Of a stretch of DNA of 64,000 bases, positions 42,808 to 51,442 are shown in pieces. Where the stretch lies: positions 25,884 through 89,883 of the forward strand of contig PHEU01000003.1 of the NCBI GenBank assembly GCA_002841295.1, in the 5' to 3' direction. The translations under genes were made by a program, and so were the position numbers. The stretch's first letter is position 1, and every line of letters begins with the position of its first letter. Source of the DNA: Actinobacteria bacterium HGW-Actinobacteria-6. Lineage in GTDB: Bacteria; Actinomycetota; Coriobacteriia; Anaerosomatales; Anaerosomataceae. The notes under the pieces are model-generated. The model saw nothing but the letters and a program-made list of their open reading frames with translations. It did not search any database and was not told the origin of the DNA.

Positions 42808-43948
42808 TGCTGCTCACCTCCTCGCATCCCGCTGCGATGTTCTTCGCAAGCCCCCCGAGGGCATGCGCGACACCCGAGCGCGGTGCATCCAAGACCACGG
42901 GAATGCCTCTATTCACAGACCGCGGGACAAGCCTGTCACTGGGCAGCTCCGCCACCACCGGCGCGTTGATCGTGCGCTCCGCCTCGCCCGGGTCGAGCCA
43001 CACCTTGCTATCTGCTCTGTTGATCACAAGGCGGATCAGCTCGTGGTCGTATCCCATCTGCGCAAGCTTCTGAAGTGAAACCCGCACATTCTTGATGCTT
43101 GCGACATCCATGGTCGCAACCGCATAGATTGCATCGCTACTGTCGATAGCGGCCAGCACAACGTCGTCCAACGCTGCAGACGTGTCGATCACGACGACAT
43201 CCGCGATCTTGCTCAGCAGACCGATGATTGCGGTGATGCGGTTGACCGTGACAACCTCCGCATCCTCCGGATGCACAGGAGCTAACAGCACCTGGAGCCC
43301 CGACGAATGCTGCGTCAGGAAGCCGCGGAGCATCTCAGCATCCAACCGTTCAAAGGACTGAACCGCATCGAAGATCGTCCGCTCAGGAGCCAGATCAAGC
43401 ATGATTCCGACGTCTCCGAACTGCAGATCAAGGTCGACCAGCACGGTCTTGAGGCCACTTTTCGCGAGCGCAACGCCGACGTTGCAGGAAATCACCGTCT
43501 TGCCCACACCGCCTTTTGTGCTGAACACCGTGACGACCCTGCCGCGCGAGGGCGCAGGCACGGCGCGCGGCTCTTCAAGACGTGACCCTGCGGTCGTCAT
43601 CGCGGCCTGAACTGCTCGGACCACCTCGCCGAATTGCTGGTCCATCGGTACGACATCGTGCACACCCGCACGCATCGCCCGCCGCAGAAGATCGGTGGAT
43701 TCCTCGGAGCTGACCAGCACGACCGCGACCGTGCTGCCGGGCTTGAGCGCCTCGGCAAACTCCAGCGCAACCGCCGGGGCTATCGATGGCCCGAGAACGA
43801 GCACATCAGGTCGGCGGAGCGGCAGAAGTGCACTCGCCTCTTCGAGGGTTCGCACCTCATCGCAGCGAACGCCATCTTCGCTCTCTAGAAGCGACCTCAG
43901 GCGACGGCAGAAGCGGACGTCCGAATCAGCTATGACAACCAGACCCAT
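42797..43948 (-). CDS. tadZ: Tad pilus localisation ATPase TadZ/CpaE
   Basis: A 383-residue protein. Residues about 1-120 are a receiver-like domain ('LVVIADSDVRFCRRLRSLLE'), without confident phosphorylation-site conservation. The C-terminal MinD/ParA ATPase has a deviant Walker A, 'FSTKGGVGKTVISCNVGVAL', and 'TVLVDLDLQFGDVGIMLDLA'. TadZ/CpaE positions the pilus machine in the cell. It follows cpaB closely (9 bp) and overlaps tadA. Confidence 0.9.
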   Translation of the reverse strand: MGLVVIADSDVRFCRRLRSLLESEDGVRCDEVRTLEEASALLPLRRPDVLVLGPSIAPAVALEFAEALKPGSTVAVVLVSSEESTDLLRRAMRAGVHDVVPMDQQFGEVVRAVQAAMTTAGSRLEEPRAVPAPSRGRVVTVFSTKGGVGKTVISCNVGVALAKSGLKTVLVDLDLQFGDVGIMLDLAPERTIFDAVQSFERLDAEMLRGFLTQHSSGLQVLLAPVHPEDAEVVTVNRITAIIGLLSKIADVVVIDTSAALDDVVLAAIDSSDAIYAVATMDVASIKNVRVSLQKLAQMGYDHELIRLVINRADSKVWLDPGEAERTINAPVVAELPSDRLVPRSVNRGIPVVLDAPRSGVAHALGGLAKNIAAGCEEVSSSVA

Positions 43949-43957
43949 GGAATCCCC

Positions 43958-44728
43958 CTACTTGTAGATCGTCTTGATATTGCGACCAGACGTCCCGGGA
44001 AGCTCGGTTTCAGTGGTCGGCAGCAGTGCGAGCCAGACCGAACCCTGGCGCTCCGCAAACACGAGCTTCTCGACATCCTCGGGCTTGAGCGCAAGCGTGA
44101 CCGTGGGTGACTGCGCAACCCCACCGGAATTCGCCGAGCGCGCTCCGGTCGTGATCGCTCCCTCTTGGCCCGTATCGGTCGTGCCGGTTCCCGCACCCAT
44201 GTCCGCGCCCACAGCAAGCACGCGTGCCTTCGGCAACAGGATCCTCGACTCTGCGTCCTTGCCATTAGGACCGGGGTCGAACGTCGCGGTGACAAGCACC
44301 CAATCGCCCGATTTCAGCATTCCTCCCACGCATGTGACGTCATCAGCCGGAATCGACACCGCCACGAACCCGTCGGGAATCGCAAACGACAGTCCCGCCT
44401 CGCTCGGGAACTGGAATCGCGCCCGGGTGACCTGCTCCCCTTTGCTCAGCGTCGCTGCGAGCACCTGCCCCTCGATTCCGCGCACCGAGGAGACCGCATT
44501 TGCCGAGACATACCGCTGCGGAACCTCTTGCGTCTGGATGAATCCCTGTTTGAGAGCCTCCTCTGCGGTCGTACCGCGCGGTACATCCTGCGTAGCCACC
44601 AGCACTTGCACGGGCTCGGCCTCTTTTGTGAGCCTCGCTGTCGCGCCACGCAGGTACTGCGCGGTCACGAGCGCGGCTGCGACTCCAAGAATCACAGCAG
44701 CGATGAGGATGAACACTCTCGACCGCAT
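43958..44728 (-). CDS. cpaB: Flp pilus assembly protein CpaB/RcpC
   Basis: A 256-residue protein with an N-terminal transmembrane anchor (residues about 5-24) and an SAF domain starting 'VLVATQDVPRGTTAEEALKQ'. A RcpC-type beta domain follows, with 'VAVSIPADDVTCVGGMLKSG' and 'LALKPEDVEKLVFAERQGSV'. Family members modify or stabilise Tad pili in the cell envelope. The start is ATG 44726-44728 with an AAGGGG box. Confidence 0.88.
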   Translation of the reverse strand: MRSRVFILIAAVILGVAAALVTAQYLRGATARLTKEAEPVQVLVATQDVPRGTTAEEALKQGFIQTQEVPQRYVSANAVSSVRGIEGQVLAATLSKGEQVTRARFQFPSEAGLSFAIPDGFVAVSIPADDVTCVGGMLKSGDWVLVTATFDPGPNGKDAESRILLPKARVLAVGADMGAGTGTTDTGQEGAITTGARSANSGGVAQSPTVTLALKPEDVEKLVFAERQGSVWLALLPTTETELPGTSGRNIKTIYK

Positions 44729-44747
44729 GGCACACCCCTTCTTCAGG

Positions 44748-46367
44748 TCACTCCGGCGCAACGAGCCGGATGGTCAACACGTACAGGCCGTCGGGTGGCA
44801 CATCGGAGACTGCATCCGAAGGCGAGACGTACTCGATGAAACGTCCGACGATCTTGTCCTTGGCGGGATTCGAGTCGGGCTCGATGAAGAACGCCGCAAG
44901 ACTCACCACGCGCATGGGCGTCCTGCCTGTCGTGATCTGCATCTTCTCGACCACAGGCACGTACACCACCCGCGATGTCCCCGGCCGACCGAGCGCCTCC
45001 CATTGAGCGAAGGTCAGGACGTCGCCCGCGAAGCGGTCATCCAGGGCCTTATCGGTGCTCGGCCCGGAGAGAGTTCCCGGCTCGGTCCAGACCGTATCCC
45101 CGATGTGGACGATGAAGGGGAACTCGTCGGCGAGATAGTGATAGTACGCTGGTGGCTCGTAGCCTGGATCCGAGGTGATGTCGTACTCCGGTGGGTCCTG
45201 AGGGTCAAGCCAGTTCGGCGGATGCCTAAGCGACGCAAGATCGATTGCGCAGAAGTTGCCGACCTCTCCCGCACCCCCCACGACTTTGAGTTCGTACTCG
45301 TTCCCATACACGTAGTCGTTCAACTGCACCGATACCGTGATTGCCTCACCCGGCCCGGCCACGTAACGCGCCAGTGCCACGTCCGCGATAGGGTACGTAG
45401 AACGGCGCACGAGAAGAGTTGCCGCGTCGGTGACGGTGGTTTTCCCGACACTCACATCCACCGGGAACGAGACCCACAGGTTATCGACGGCCGGCACATT
45501 GAGTACAGCCGACCATAGATTCGGTTGCCCGTCGACAGCCACAAGCTTGAAGTTCTTCCCGTTGAACCGTGCGTCAGGCTGCTCGACAGCGCGGACGTAG
45601 AGCCGCACCGCTGCTCCTGAGCCAGCAGTCACAACGTACCTATCGAGGTAGACGTCCTCCACAGGACAATCCACTGGCGGCACAAAGACCGCCGCTGCGC
45701 CTGAGACCAGCTCGGGCACCCCGTTGGGGTAGCTGCTGGTTCCGTCGGGATAAGTCGTCTGCGAGTTGTACGCAGTCACGTCCAACCGGTACCCGGCAAG
45801 CGAGCGTGCAGAAGGAGCCACAATCGTGCCCTGCCAAAGCCCGCCACCGCGATCATCAAGCCACACTTCTGAACCACCGGCGATTTGCACGGAAACACGC
45901 GACGCGTGAACCACTGGAACCGACCACGGCACCATGCCGCGCATGCCCGTAAGATACGCGACCTGTGCCCTGGCACTCGCTTGCACTGGTGTGGTCTGCA
46001 AGCCGAGGACTCGTGCGAAGAAGAGCGGGGACTCCTTCTCCACGGTCACCTGAACGTACTTGTCGGTCACCTCTGTATCTGGCGGATCACCGAGCATGAC
46101 CAGACCGTCGGCTGGTTTCGACGCATTCTGGGCGGCGAACGACTCAGCCTCACCTAGTGCAGCCGCATGGCTCCCGCCATCCGCAAGTACACGACAGCCC
46201 GCAAGCGCAGCGGCGTCGGCCGCTGTCTGTAGCTGTCGACGAACGGAAAGGAGATATCCGACGTCCACAGCGAGAGCTGCGAACAATACGAGAACGACTA
46301 TGAGAATGGCGACCGTGACAGCAACCCCGCCGTCATCGCGCCGAATAAGCGACCTCATCAGAATCAC
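44748..46367 (-). CDS. TadG-like pseudopilin/putative minor pilus component, large
   Basis: A 539-residue protein. The N-terminus carries the TadE/G-like (Tad) segment: 'RRDDGGVAVTVAILIVVLVL' then 'VDVGYLLSVRRQLQTAADAA'. The following about 450 residues are extracytoplasmic and beta-rich, with repeated domains of 'DVYLDRYVVTAGSGAAVRLY' and 'IADVALARYVAGPGEAITVS' type that I cannot assign. It probably decorates or seats the pilus in the wall. It overlaps tadE by GTGA and precedes cpaB by 19 bp. Confidence 0.8.
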   Translation of the reverse strand: MILMRSLIRRDDGGVAVTVAILIVVLVLFAALAVDVGYLLSVRRQLQTAADAAALAGCRVLADGGSHAAALGEAESFAAQNASKPADGLVMLGDPPDTEVTDKYVQVTVEKESPLFFARVLGLQTTPVQASARAQVAYLTGMRGMVPWSVPVVHASRVSVQIAGGSEVWLDDRGGGLWQGTIVAPSARSLAGYRLDVTAYNSQTTYPDGTSSYPNGVPELVSGAAAVFVPPVDCPVEDVYLDRYVVTAGSGAAVRLYVRAVEQPDARFNGKNFKLVAVDGQPNLWSAVLNVPAVDNLWVSFPVDVSVGKTTVTDAATLLVRRSTYPIADVALARYVAGPGEAITVSVQLNDYVYGNEYELKVVGGAGEVGNFCAIDLASLRHPPNWLDPQDPPEYDITSDPGYEPPAYYHYLADEFPFIVHIGDTVWTEPGTLSGPSTDKALDDRFAGDVLTFAQWEALGRPGTSRVVYVPVVEKMQITTGRTPMRVVSLAAFFIEPDSNPAKDKIVGRFIEYVSPSDAVSDVPPDGLYVLTIRLVAPE

Positions 46368-46792
46368 TCGATTCGCATGGTTGCAGTACTACTGAGGAGA
46401 AACGTCCCATCAGAAGTCCCGAATATCCCTTGCATGAGAGGCGTGAACACAGGCACCGAGTAGGTGACTGTGACGGTGGCAGCGTCGCCTACATCGCCAA
46501 TGCCCGGGTCCTCGGGGCTTACAACAATGTTCGCATCCGTGAGTTCGAGACCTGGCGACGACTGGGCCGCCTTATAGCGCACGGTGCCCGGCGTTGAAAC
46601 CGATCCCGCCGGATACTCGAGGGCAACCCATCGCACGCCTTCACGTGCGGCGTGAGTCAACTCAACCCACTGAAAGAAGAGAAACCCGAACTGGATGATG
46701 CCGACGAGCAGAATTACGAGCACTCCCGAGACAAGAGCAAACTCGACTGCCGCAGCGCCCTCATCGGCGCTCGCTTGCCTATGCAGCTTCAC
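46364..46792 (-). CDS. tadE: TadE-like minor pseudopilin
   Basis: A 142-residue protein from GTG 46790-46792, preceded by a GGGGGGTG box; the frame continues upstream but without a good site. The N-terminal segment 'DEGAAAVEFALVSGVLVILL' with Glu at the position after the cleavage site is the TadE pseudopilin signature, and 'QWVELTHAAREGVRWVAL' follows. It should be processed by the prepilin peptidase TadV, which is not in this window. Confidence 0.88.
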   Translation of the reverse strand: MKLHRQASADEGAAAVEFALVSGVLVILLVGIIQFGFLFFQWVELTHAAREGVRWVALEYPAGSVSTPGTVRYKAAQSSPGLELTDANIVVSPEDPGIGDVGDAATVTVTYSVPVFTPLMQGIFGTSDGTFLLSSTATMRIE

Positions 46793-46822
46793 GAACAGCA
46801 CCCCCCACAGGACAATCCAATC

Positions 46823-46853
46823 CACCCGGGGACCCAATGCGAGTCCCCGGGTG
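46823..46853 (-). terminator. Strong hairpin directly after flp (attenuator or RNA stabiliser)
   Basis: CACCCGGGGAC and GTCCCCGGGTG form a perfect 11-bp stem around a nine-base loop, nine bases after the flp stop codon. No T-run follows, so it may be a partial terminator or a 3'-end stabiliser that keeps flp mRNA more abundant than the assembly genes. Confidence 0.6.
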
Positions 46854-46861
46854 CATGCCGA

Positions 46862-47050
46862 TTAGGCGGCGCCGCCTGGAAGAGCGTCCAAGACGGTCTG
46901 GAACAGAGCCGCAATCTGATCGCCGAGCAAGAACACAACGGTCAAAATCGCGACCGCGATCGCGGCGACCATGATGCCGTACTCGACTGCTGTAGCTCCC
47001 TCATCGGCCTTGCTGTGATCGAGGGCCCACGCGTAGAACTTGAGCAACAT
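46862..47050 (-). CDS. flp: Flp/Fap-type pilin, major subunit of the Tad pilus
   Basis: A 62-residue pilin. The sequence 'ADEGATAVEYGIMVAAIAVA' contains the Flp motif with the G/A-x4-E-Y positions at the cleavage site, followed by a hydrophobic helix and a short tail. It heads the tad operon with a strong GGAGGGAGGTG ribosome-binding site, as expected for the most abundant product. The 135-bp gap upstream shows no convincing promoter to me. Confidence 0.93.
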   Translation of the reverse strand: MLLKFYAWALDHSKADEGATAVEYGIMVAAIAVAILTVVFLLGDQIAALFQTVLDALPGGAA

Positions 47051-47165
47051 ACGAATACACCTCCCTCCGAATCCCCCTGGCTAGAACGACACTGGAAGGA
47101 ACGTGCCCTTCATCTGGGAGGAGACACATCGGTCGAAAGGATGACCTTGGTTTGAGTTTGGTTCA

Positions 47166-47195
47166 TACGGAGGAATGAGACCGAATCACTCCGTA
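47166..47195 (-). terminator. Hairpin at the 3' end of the response regulator gene
   Basis: TACGGAG and CTCCGTA (minus strand) form a 7-bp stem that includes the stop codon region of the response regulator. There is no T-tract, so this is only a weak terminator candidate separating it from flp. Confidence 0.35.
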
Positions 47196-47830
47196 CGAGT
47201 GGGTGGCCGAACAAGACCGCGGCGCATCGCATCGACGACCGCGTGCGTGCGATCGCCTTGCCCGAGCTTCCGCAGTATGTGGCTCACGTGTGTCTTCACC
47301 GTAGGCTCAGAGATCCAGAGCGAGCGCGCAATCTCGCGATTGCTCGCCCCTCGAGCCATTATCGCGAGCACGTCCATCTCCCGCTCGGAAAGCCCGGGAT
47401 CGTCGGTCTCGGCATCAGGGGTGCCGCGTATGACACGCCTCGCAATCGCGCTGTCGAGAACCGTCTGTCCCTCGGACACATTCCTGATCGATTCGATGAG
47501 CGCCGTCGGGCTCGTGTCCTTCATGAGATAGCCGACCGCCCCGGCAGAGAGGGCACCAAAGATCTCTTCGTCCTCGTCGTAGCTCGTCAGGATGATCACC
47601 CTCAACTGCGGCCAGGCATCAAGCATCTTGCGACATGCATCCAGCCCGCCCATCCCCGGCATGTGGAGATCAAGCAACACCACGGCTGGCTCTGAGGTCT
47701 CGAGGAGCACCAATGCATCCTCACCACACGTCGCCTCACCGACAACGCACATGTCGTCTTCGGACTCGATCGACGTTCTCAGCGCGTAGCGAACCAGCTC
47801 ATGATCGTCGACAACCACCACGCGTATCAT
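47186..47830 (-). CDS. NarL/LuxR-family response regulator
   Basis: A 214-residue protein. The receiver domain (residues about 1-120) has 'VVVVDDHELVRYALRTSIE', the phosphoacceptor Asp in 'AVVLLDLHMPGMGGLDACRK', and 'VIILTSYDEDEEIFGALSAG' with 'GYLMKDTSPTALIE'. The LuxR-type helix-turn-helix follows at about 148-205: 'LSEREMDVLAIMARGASNRE' and 'SEPTVKTHVSHILRKLGQGD'. It is 13 bp downstream of its kinase. Standing next to flp, it may control the tad operon, which is inference from position. Confidence 0.92.
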   Translation of the reverse strand: MIRVVVVDDHELVRYALRTSIESEDDMCVVGEATCGEDALVLLETSEPAVVLLDLHMPGMGGLDACRKMLDAWPQLRVIILTSYDEDEEIFGALSAGAVGYLMKDTSPTALIESIRNVSEGQTVLDSAIARRVIRGTPDAETDDPGLSEREMDVLAIMARGASNREIARSLWISEPTVKTHVSHILRKLGQGDRTHAVVDAMRRGLVRPPTRTE

Positions 47831-47843
47831 CCGGAGCCCCTCC

Positions 47844-49076
47844 TCATGCGGGAATGTATGCTCTCACGGCGCACCCTTGGCCGAGGGCGGACATGATCCT
47901 GACCTCGCCACCCATTCGCTGCACACGCTCCTGTAGTCCCTGAAGGCCCATACTACTGCCCGCATCGCTCTCAGCCAGTGCATGTTCCACGTCGAAGCCG
48001 CAGCCGTCATCTTCCACAGTCAGGCTGACGCCCTCAGGTAGATACTCCAATGCGACACGTATGTTGCTCGCACCCGCATGCTTCACGGCGTTCGTCGTCG
48101 CCTCGCGCGCGACACGATAGACACACGTCTCGAGCTCGGCACCAACGTGCCTTGCTTCACCATTCACGACAAGACTCACCTCACGAGTCCCATCGTTTGC
48201 GATTTCGTGCAACCAATACTCGATTGCGCCCACAAGCCCCAATTCCTGCAGCTTGGCCGGGCGAAGATCATAGATGTAGCGACGAATCTCCCCCTGGCTG
48301 GCCGCCAGAAGCTCCTGGATTTCCGAGATCTGGCGGGCAACCTGCGCTGGATCGCGCGTCACCTGCCGCTTGCACACTTCGAGAGAAAGCGAGATGGAGA
48401 ACAGAGACTGCGCAATACCGTCGTGCATTTCGCGAGATATTCGCTCGCGCTCGCTGGCGAGCAGCGCATAGCGTGACTCCTCGGCCAGACGGGCGTTCTC
48501 TATCGATGCTGCAGCAAAGGCACCGAGAATCGACAGGAACGCGGTCTGCTCACCCCGCAGCCTATGCGTCACAGAATTGATGACACACAAAACCCCGAGT
48601 GGTCGGTCCTGAACCCGCACGGGGACGGCCATGCACCATGCACCGGCCTCTTCGTCGACTTCAAAGAACGGCTGACCGTCGGCGAACACCCGATCGACCG
48701 CACCGCGAAGCCACGCCCCCCACCATGCTTCGTCATACTCCGCGCGCGACCCGCGAACCATGATGCTCGACCCGTCGAGCCGGAGTGCATCCGCTGAGTC
48801 ATCGACCAGGCACAGCACGACCTTCTCGGTGCCCGTGAAGCGCTTGGCTGCATCAACGATGATGCCAAGGACATCGTGCACCGTCCGTGCCGACGATGTC
48901 TGAGCAGCTACTGCGTTGAGTGCATTGATGAGCGCGTTATGGCTCGCAGGTCCATCCGGAACATACCGCGCGCGGAGTCGACCGCGGAGCAACCTCGATG
49001 GCAGCATCCGTAAGAAGTTCTGCGCTCTCACCGTTCGAACGACCACTTCGCGGGGCCCCCCTCCGCGCGTCGCCAT
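47844..49076 (-). CDS. Soluble GAF-domain histidine kinase (NarL partner, HisKA_3 type)
   Basis: A 410-residue kinase without transmembrane segments. A GAF domain spans about residues 60-190. The phosphorylated His lies in 'ERERISREMHDGIAQSLFSI' (HisKA_3), and an HATPase domain follows with 'YRVAREATTNAVKHAGASNI', 'VEDDGCGFDVEHAL' and 'GSSMGLQGLQERVQRMGGEV'. It should sense a cytoplasmic or redox signal and phosphorylate the regulator next to it. The start codon is uncertain: ATG 49076 is used, but later GTG codons are possible. Confidence 0.88.
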   Translation of the reverse strand: MATRGGGPREVVVRTVRAQNFLRMLPSRLLRGRLRARYVPDGPASHNALINALNAVAAQTSSARTVHDVLGIIVDAAKRFTGTEKVVLCLVDDSADALRLDGSSIMVRGSRAEYDEAWWGAWLRGAVDRVFADGQPFFEVDEEAGAWCMAVPVRVQDRPLGVLCVINSVTHRLRGEQTAFLSILGAFAAASIENARLAEESRYALLASERERISREMHDGIAQSLFSISLSLEVCKRQVTRDPAQVARQISEIQELLAASQGEIRRYIYDLRPAKLQELGLVGAIEYWLHEIANDGTREVSLVVNGEARHVGAELETCVYRVAREATTNAVKHAGASNIRVALEYLPEGVSLTVEDDGCGFDVEHALAESDAGSSMGLQGLQERVQRMGGEVRIMSALGQGCAVRAYIPA

Positions 49077-49143
49077 GCCACACTAGTATGCCCCCATATG
49101 CCCATTCGCACTACCTCAGCTCAAACCGTGTCGCGCCAACCCG

Positions 49144-49170
49144 AAGTGCCGCCCATGACGGGCGGCACTT
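49144..49170 (-). terminator. GC-rich hairpin downstream of the MinD-ferredoxin genes
   Basis: AAGTGCCGCCC and GGGCGGCACTT form a perfect 11-bp stem with a five-base loop, 42 bp after the stop at 49212. No U-tract follows. It most likely ends the minus-strand unit upstream and separates it from the kinase gene. Confidence 0.5.
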
Positions 49171-49211
49171 CATTCGCTCCACTGATCGTCCGTTCGAAGA
49201 CCCGGGTGCGC

Positions 49212-50120
49212 CTACGCCAAACGGTCAACGACCATCGTAAGAGCGCCTTGCGCCGCAGCCAGCCCCGGAGCAGCCTCAGCGAGCAGCGTCTCGATTCTCG
49301 CGCCGCTGGCAAGGCGCTCCAGCACCGAGGCAAGCGTTGGATCAAACGGAATCTCGCCGAGAAGATCAAGGCCCTCTGATGCCACCCGCCGCCGGATTCT
49401 CTCGGCACCGCGCGCCGAGAGATCGGCCTTGTTGAGCACCACCGCAACGTCGACGCCCAGACGACGCGCGAGCATCACGAGCCGCAGCAAGTCAGATTCA
49501 CCCGAGAGCGTTGGCTCTGTGACGGCGACAAGGAGGTCGGTGTTGGTGATGGACGCGATGACCGGACAGCCAACACCGGGAGGCCCATCGATAAGGAGGA
49601 GTTCCGCGTCGCTTTCCTCGGCCATGGCCTTGGCGCGAGAACGAACCTCCGTGACGAGCTTGCCCGAGAGGTCTTCCCCGGGACCAAGCTGGCCGAAGGA
49701 GACGGGTCCGACGGCTGACGTGCCAGAGAACACCTCGCCCGCACTCTTCTTCTGCATCGAGATCGCGTGGTAGCTGCAACGCGAGACACACGCGCCGCAC
49801 CCCTCACACAGCCAGGGATTCACACGATAGGCGGGCGACTCGTCGTCCCACTCCGGGCGCACAAGCGCTTCGAAGCGGCACGCGCGCAGACACACCCCGC
49901 ACCCGCGACACGCAATGGGGTCGATGAATGCCCCGGCTCCGCCGGAGAAGCTCTCGGACGCGGTAGTTGTGACCGAGAGGGCAATGGGCAGATTGGATGC
50001 CTCTACGTCGCAGTCTGCGAGCACCAGGCGGTGATTCTTTGCGAGTATCGCAGCTGCAAGCGCTGTGAGCGTCGTCTTGCCAGTCCCACCCTTGCCGGAG
50101 GCAAACACCACTGTCTTCAC
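49212..50120 (-). CDS. MinD-type P-loop ATPase with inserted 2x[4Fe-4S] ferredoxin domain (copy 1)
   Basis: A 302-residue protein. The deviant Walker A 'FASGKGGTGKTTLTALAAA' begins at residue 5. A ferredoxin insert at about residues 65-120 carries 'CRGCGVCLRAC' and 'CEGCGACVSRC', enough for two [4Fe-4S] clusters. The ATPase core resumes with 'LLLIDGPPGVGCPVIASIT' and 'VAVVLNKADLS'. Such proteins occur in pairs in anaerobes beside dinitrogenase-cofactor-like proteins; a role in metal-cluster handling is suspected but not proven. The GTG start overlaps the stop of its paralogue (GTGA). Confidence 0.85.
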   Translation of the reverse strand: MKTVVFASGKGGTGKTTLTALAAAILAKNHRLVLADCDVEASNLPIALSVTTTASESFSGGAGAFIDPIACRGCGVCLRACRFEALVRPEWDDESPAYRVNPWLCEGCGACVSRCSYHAISMQKKSAGEVFSGTSAVGPVSFGQLGPGEDLSGKLVTEVRSRAKAMAEESDAELLLIDGPPGVGCPVIASITNTDLLVAVTEPTLSGESDLLRLVMLARRLGVDVAVVLNKADLSARGAERIRRRVASEGLDLLGEIPFDPTLASVLERLASGARIETLLAEAAPGLAAAQGALTMVVDRLA

Positions 50121-51031
50121 TGTGCCTCCACGGTCAGCTGAGCGATGCCGTCCCAGATGGCGCCGAACCACCCGGGAGCATCGGGATGCGAATCGAGCAC
50201 GAGCCCGCCGTCGGCGTAGGTCTCGGCAATCGATCGGTCGAACGGGATGCGCGCGAGAACGGGAACGCCTGCATCTGCAAGGTACGCGTCCAGGTCTGCA
50301 CTGCCCGCACCGTCGCGGTTGATGACAACGCCCATCGGGATCCGCAAGTCTCTGCCGAGACGAACCGCAAGGTCCAAGTCATGTAGGCCGAACGGGGTTG
50401 GCTCGGTGACGAGCACGAGCATATCGACCCCGTGCGTCGCAGCGACGGCAGAACAAGCGACGCCGGGAGACGCATCGAGAATGGTGATGTTGCGGGAGAA
50501 CACATCAGCCTGCCGGCGCGCAGCTCGTATCACGCTGGTCGCCTTCACGTCGCCGATTTCCAGCCGCCCGGTCACCATCTTGACGCCCCCCGGGTCGGCG
50601 ATGCCGATGGGGACCGCACCCCACTCGACCTCGCCGATCCGCTGAGGAACCTCGGTTATCGCTGCAGTCGGGCATACGGTCGTACACAAGCCGCAGCCGT
50701 GACACAGTTCGGCAAACACAACGACGGTGTCGCCGAGCACTCGAATCGCGCCGTACGCGCATGCATCGCGGCATTTCCCGCACGAGGTACATGCAGCCTG
50801 ATTGACGGTTGCGAGCGGGAAGGTCACCGCTCGGCTGTCCAGAGTGTCAGGCGTGAGGAACAGCGCGTCGTTCGGTGCCTCGACGTCACAATCAACAAGC
50901 ACGGTCGGAACACCCGCCCGAGCGGTCGCTACAGCGAGGTTGGTGGCGACGAGCGTCTTGCCGGTGCCGCCCTTTCCGGAGGCGACGGCGATCATCAATC
51001 GACGCCCTGGCAGCATGCCGTGCTCGGCCAT
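50117..51031 (-). CDS. MinD-type P-loop ATPase with inserted 2x[4Fe-4S] ferredoxin domain (copy 2)
   Basis: A 304-residue paralogue of the neighbouring gene. The Walker A region is 'VASGKGGTGKTLVATNLAVA'. The ferredoxin insert has 'CTSCGKCRDAC' and 'CHGCGLCTTVC'. The core continues with 'ILDASPGVACSAVAATHGVD' and 'VLVTEPTPFGLHDLDLAVRL'. The two probably form a heterodimer. ATG 51031 lacks a clear ribosome-binding site; a start at the ATG just before IAVASGKGG, with AGGGCG upstream, is an alternative. Confidence 0.85.
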   Translation of the reverse strand: MAEHGMLPGRRLMIAVASGKGGTGKTLVATNLAVATARAGVPTVLVDCDVEAPNDALFLTPDTLDSRAVTFPLATVNQAACTSCGKCRDACAYGAIRVLGDTVVVFAELCHGCGLCTTVCPTAAITEVPQRIGEVEWGAVPIGIADPGGVKMVTGRLEIGDVKATSVIRAARRQADVFSRNITILDASPGVACSAVAATHGVDMLVLVTEPTPFGLHDLDLAVRLGRDLRIPMGVVINRDGAGSADLDAYLADAGVPVLARIPFDRSIAETYADGGLVLDSHPDAPGWFGAIWDGIAQLTVEAQ

Positions 51032-51034
51032 CTG

Positions 51035-51418
51035 CTAGTGCCCGCCGCAAACGTCGCCCGGCTCGATGATGGCGACTTCGCCGGCGATGAGTGCTGCTAC
51101 CGCATCACTCACCATGGGACGCTCGTTGTCGAAGTAGACCGTGATGCCTGCATCATTGAAGCCAGCAAGCGGACGACCACCGATTCCAGCTACTACCAAC
51201 GCGGTCACGCCTTCGCCGGCCAACAGCTGAACCGGACGCAAGCAGCCACCCTCAACGTGCGGTGGGTTCGCCACGATACGAACTCCGGCGACAGCGCCAT
51301 CGGCGATATCGATCACCGTGAAACAGTCGCAGTGCCCGAAGTGCCCAGAGCGCTCGACATCCATACCGCCCTCGCCGTTGGAGGGTACCGCCAGCACGAT
51401 CTTCCCATTCTCGGTCAT
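51035..51418 (-). CDS. Dinitrogenase iron-molybdenum cofactor (NifX/NifB-C) family protein, copy 1
   Basis: A 127-residue RNase-H-like-fold protein: 'IVLAVPSNGEGGMDVERSGHFGHCDCFTVID' begins it (residues about 7-37), and 'ALVVAGIGGRPLAGFNDAGI' gives the central glycine motif. It ends in 'DVCGGH', a possible metal ligand. Family members bind iron-molybdenum or other Fe-S-type cofactors. No nitrogenase genes are in the window, so this is one of the many nif-independent homologues. AAAGGA precedes the ATG. Confidence 0.85.
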   Translation of the reverse strand: MTENGKIVLAVPSNGEGGMDVERSGHFGHCDCFTVIDIADGAVAGVRIVANPPHVEGGCLRPVQLLAGEGVTALVVAGIGGRPLAGFNDAGITVYFDNERPMVSDAVAALIAGEVAIIEPGDVCGGH

Positions 51419-51442
51419 GTTGATTCCTTTCTCGTGCCAGCC

